A stretch of 64,000 bases of DNA. Origin: Ooceraea biroi (lineage: Eukaryota > Arthropoda > Insecta > Hymenoptera > Formicidae). Below are positions 61,101 to 64,000 of the stretch, piece after piece (the first letter of the stretch is position 1; every line of letters begins with the position of its first letter). The translations under genes were made by a program, and so were the position numbers. The DNA is taken from NCBI RefSeq assembly GCF_003672135.1, contig NC_039519.1:558001-622000 (forward strand), in the 5' to 3' direction. Under the pieces are notes generated by a model that was given only the letters and a program-made list of their open reading frames with translations, did not search any database and was not told the origin of the DNA.

Positions 61101-62731
61101 AAGATAACAATTGCATTAATTCAATTTAAACGGAAAAAATGTGATACAATAAATAATATAAAAGGTTGAGTTTTATTCAGTCGAAAGTAACCTAAAGGAT
61201 AATTAAAATACGTAGAGATTTAGATTAAAAAAAAAACACTACTTTTATTACACTCTTATTGTAAGTTTTCTCGAATAAAGTACGAGATTTTTCCTGAAAT
61301 ATTTAAACAACAAATATTAAAACTTCGCGCGACGCGACGCGACGCAAAGTTCTTCCCGCCTTCGTAAATTCGCGATCAAAGATCACCCTTCATATGCGAC
61401 GACCCTAAAACGTTATGGCTGTTGACGACGAGCGTTGTCAAAATTTTGGCGTCGCAGAACCCCCAATGCATATAAGGAACCACGATTTGGGCAAGCCCGG
61501 GGTGAGAATCGAGGATAAGGAGGATGCCGCGCGAATATTCGGGTGACATAATACTTCTTAAGTCGTAAACCTCCCTTGCTTCTTGGCTGAGCAGCATTCC
61601 TGAAGTTTCGTATCGGCAGTCGTACAACAAACACGATTATCGATGTTCCGTCCGTCCCCTAAAGCGAAGGGGAGGAAAACCCCGTCCCCGATCCCACGTG
61701 CTGCTCCTTTCAACCCTCTCCCTATCTGCGCCGCGTATTTTACGTCGTCGTTTTCCGAAGGATCTCTTTCCCGCCGAGACCTTTCGAATTATCGCTTTCA
61801 CGTCGAAACGGTAACAGCAGCCATACGCGTTGCGACAAAAACCAGGTTTATTTAAAAATATCTTAGACTTGCAGCTTATAACTTAATGTAGAATATAAAT
61901 AAAATTTTATATGTCAGAGAGAAAGAGAGAGAGAGAAATTTCCTCCAATTTATATATATACTTCCTGTGTAACAATTATTAAGAGAACTTTCTTGTTATT
62001 AATAACAAAGTTGATACGATTGCGCGCATGGTGCTTTTTACTGTAATCGAACAGTTATCTTTTTACGCGCGAGAATTAAGTGTTACGTGATAGTTGCATA
62101 TTCTAGATTTCTCAAAATAGCGTCAGAATGCAAGCTAATAAGATGACTAGCTAATGTTTTTAATTATTTTGTCACTTATTGTGAAACATACGTGTACAAT
62201 CTGCGCGATACATCGATCGGTTTTTGGACGTTTAGGAACGTGTTAACTACGAAAGCATAGTTGGCTTGCGTCCGGAATGTGTCCGGATAAACGCGGCGTT
62301 TATTGGGTACTTGTATCGGGCAATGCGGTGCATTAACATTCTAGTTAATTAAAACGTAACTAAAGTTACGATAGTCTGCGTTATCGATGGTGTAATGCAT
62401 GAGCAGATGCATGGGTGTAACTTGGGCTTTTTTATGGATGTTATACAGAGAATATTTTTTTAGCTTGGCTCGTTGCGCTGAATAAAACGGGATATCTGAT
62501 TATTCTGGAAAAGCAAATGCGTTTGTTCGTAAATTTTCTCCAGACAACTTGTGGTTTTCAACTAGTTTTTGCTATGTATAAGTCATTCTTATTCTTGTTA
62601 TCCGCCTTCTAACTTACGTGTAATTTCAACGGAAAGCAATTGATGCATTTGGAGACTTTTTTATTGAATCTGTTAACTGAACTACCAATATATGGAAAGG
62701 ATGTGAATAAAACTTGTATTGTTCATAATTG
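58116..62731. other. Unassigned stretch with GC-rich blocks
   Basis: CpG-rich at 58290-59050 and 59830-60500 with open frames on both strands (58458-58985 minus, 59882-60490 minus), without domains. AT-rich at 59380-59760 and 60640-61310. GCGAC repeats at about 61328-61344 and a GA tract at 61917-61938. No transposon termini seen. Confidence 0.35.
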
Positions 62732-62733
62732 TA

Positions 62734-63628
62734 GAGGAAAGTCCCCGATTATGAGATACCATATCGATTTTGCCGAATGTAAGGAAATCTATATAGGCAG
62801 AATTTAAAAATGTAATACGTTATCTTGAAGAGAATTTAATACGTTTTAAGTTGGTAAAATGAAAAATCTAATTTAAATATTATTTTTTCTGAAAATTAAA
62901 AAAATACGCAGGATCGAGAAAGTGTGCTCCTAATATAAGATACCTCGAGAAATCGGTGTTAAAAGTGCAAAATACATCAGTATTGCAAGTAAAAAACTTT
63001 ATTAGATATTTTTATAAAAATACTGCTGCCACAGCCTTCGCCAAATCTTCACGATTCCACTGTCGACGCTTCCTCGTTTCTCTAACCTCCATAGTCAGAT
63101 TCTATAAAAATTAAATACACAAAAATTCGTAATATAAATTCGTATTAACTTTTCTTTAACCTTAACGTAGTATTTTCTTTCTTTTTATTACACTACATAC
63201 TCTTCATATTCGAGCAACAATGATCTCATATTAAGAGTACCCTGAATGTCATTATACGAGCCACGCGCCTAGCGGTTCCGCGATCATGAAATCTAACTTC
63301 TACAATTAAGCAATTCAACAAATCGCGTATTTTCCTGTTACTACGATTCTACTCTATCATTGCATACTAAATTTATTGCCAACCATTTCTTTATTATGTA
63401 ATAAACAAGGTTTAAAGACTTACCTCAAGTTCCTTTGACATGTTCACAATTTCACAAACCTTTTCTTGCAAAAGCTAAACGCAATAACGAACAATGAATT
63501 TTCCACTAAATACATTTTACACCAAGAGTAATAAGTTTATGGTGGAATTAACAGATGGTATTCACTAGTTTAGCAGAAACCCCATTATCTCATATTAGGA
63601 GCATATCTCATAATAGGGGATTCTCCTC
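62734..63628 (-). mobile_element. Pogo-like non-autonomous element
   Basis: TA on both sides (62732-62733, 63629-63630). The ends GAGGAAAGTCCCCGATTATG and inverse GAGGAGAATCCCCTATTATG are complementary with a few mismatches, extending into GAGATA. Motifs of the form CTCATA(A/T)TAGG recur inside (about 62926, 63222, 63588), as expected for subterminal transposase-binding repeats. The inside keeps a short HTH_psq remnant on the minus strand. TA target, 895 bp. Confidence 0.68.
63012..63092 (-). pseudogene. Pogo-type transposase N-terminal remnant (HTH_psq)
   Basis: A 26-codon open frame from an ATG: MEVRETRKRRQWNREDLAKA followed by VAAVFL and a stop. RKRRQW..EDLAKAV.AV is the start of the psq-type helix-turn-helix of pogo/Tigger transposases. 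The rest of the domain and the DDE core are absent from the element. The match is short, so the assignment leans on the TA target and element structure as well. Confidence 0.5.
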
Positions 63629-63969
63629 TATATATGTATATAAAGATCGTCTCCTTATGCAAGTATGTTTGGAAATATTTTGTATCTTATTTCATGTAAG
63701 TATTTTCCTGTTTAGGAAAAAACGTAATTATCGAACATTCGAAAGATATTTATAAAAAATTTGATCGGTTATATAAATATATGCAATTATTTTATGCATT
63801 TAAGAAAAGTAAAGTGTTTTGATGCAAATGTTGACACAAACATAAATAATATTTAAATCAGATCCTTTACATATCTTTTATGCTTTCTGCGTAATTAGTC
63901 TCTGTAAAAAAATATATATTTTCGGAAGAAGCTCCAAGTATACTTGATTACACTTTAATTCATATACGT

Positions 63970-63972
<3 letters not shown>

Positions 63973-64000
<28 letters not shown>
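63973..64000 (+). repeat. (CA)n microsatellite, cut by window end
   Basis: ACAC dinucleotide run from about 63973 to the end of the window. Confidence 0.95.

Noticed and set aside
1..64000. tRNA, rRNA, well-known insect microRNAs and CRISPR arrays
   Set aside because: I looked for tRNA B-box-like GTTCGANNC contexts, several conserved microRNA sequences and spaced direct repeats and found none convincing. A tRNAscan or Rfam search would be decisive. CRISPR arrays are not expected in this kind of genome.

Overview
This 64 kb window looks like a transposon-rich, gene-poor piece of an arthropod nuclear genome. Non-repeat DNA is AT-rich with islands of undepleted CpG, there are (CA)n, (GA)n and (GTC)n tracts, and the transposons are insect types: DD34D mariners, elements with a DUF4817-type transposase, a pogo-like element and TTAA-flanked elements. 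An ant or another hymenopteran is my best guess, but it is an inference. I recognise no host protein-coding gene, tRNA, rRNA or microRNA. Roughly 24 kb (a bit over a third) can be assigned to mobile or tandem repeats by their inverted termini, target duplications and transposase remnants.

Layout. 1-1694: tail of a mariner array (family M1, plus strand). 2980-4182 and 40460-41662: two nearly identical 1.2 kb TTAA-flanked elements carrying a frameshifted C-terminal remnant of a Kolobok/Mutator-like transposase. 8519-11131: two tandem copies of a dead mariner (M2). 12870-14155: a mariner (M3) with only two lesions. 16111-18400, 30482-32243 and 53987-55236: three copies of a TTAA-flanked foldback-like element built from four, three and two copies of a 530 bp quasi-palindrome. 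19435-20312: an element with 254 bp inverted arms and the C-terminal end of a transposase. 23042-26558: five-unit array (exact 689 bp period) of an internally deleted element whose transposase N-terminus is joined to its C-terminus. 29039-30326: the only mariner with an uninterrupted transposase (M4, minus strand). 39829-40248: a 420 bp MITE with an apparent TCA target duplication. 43730-47180: three-unit M1 array on the minus strand. 57291-58115: a 275 bp sequence repeated three times. 62734-63628: a pogo-like element with a short HTH_psq remnant. The rest is apparently intergenic or intronic DNA, with GC/CpG-rich islands (about 6.7-7.4, 12.1-12.7, 15.7-16.1, 38.8-39.7, 41.7-43.2, 49.1-49.8, 58.3-59.0 and 59.8-60.5 kb).

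How it fits together. Three unrelated DNA-transposon families (M1, M2 and the DUF4817 family) sit in head-to-tail arrays whose units share the same inactivating lesions. The arrays therefore grew by local duplication or unequal exchange after the element died, not by repeated transposition. The TTAA foldback family shows the same tendency inside single insertions: whole numbers of a palindromic unit between intact termini. It shares the terminal TTAAGGGGG with the Kolobok-like element, so one transposase may have moved both. The foldback family is the best candidate here for something undescribed: transcripts through it could fold into long double-stranded hairpins.
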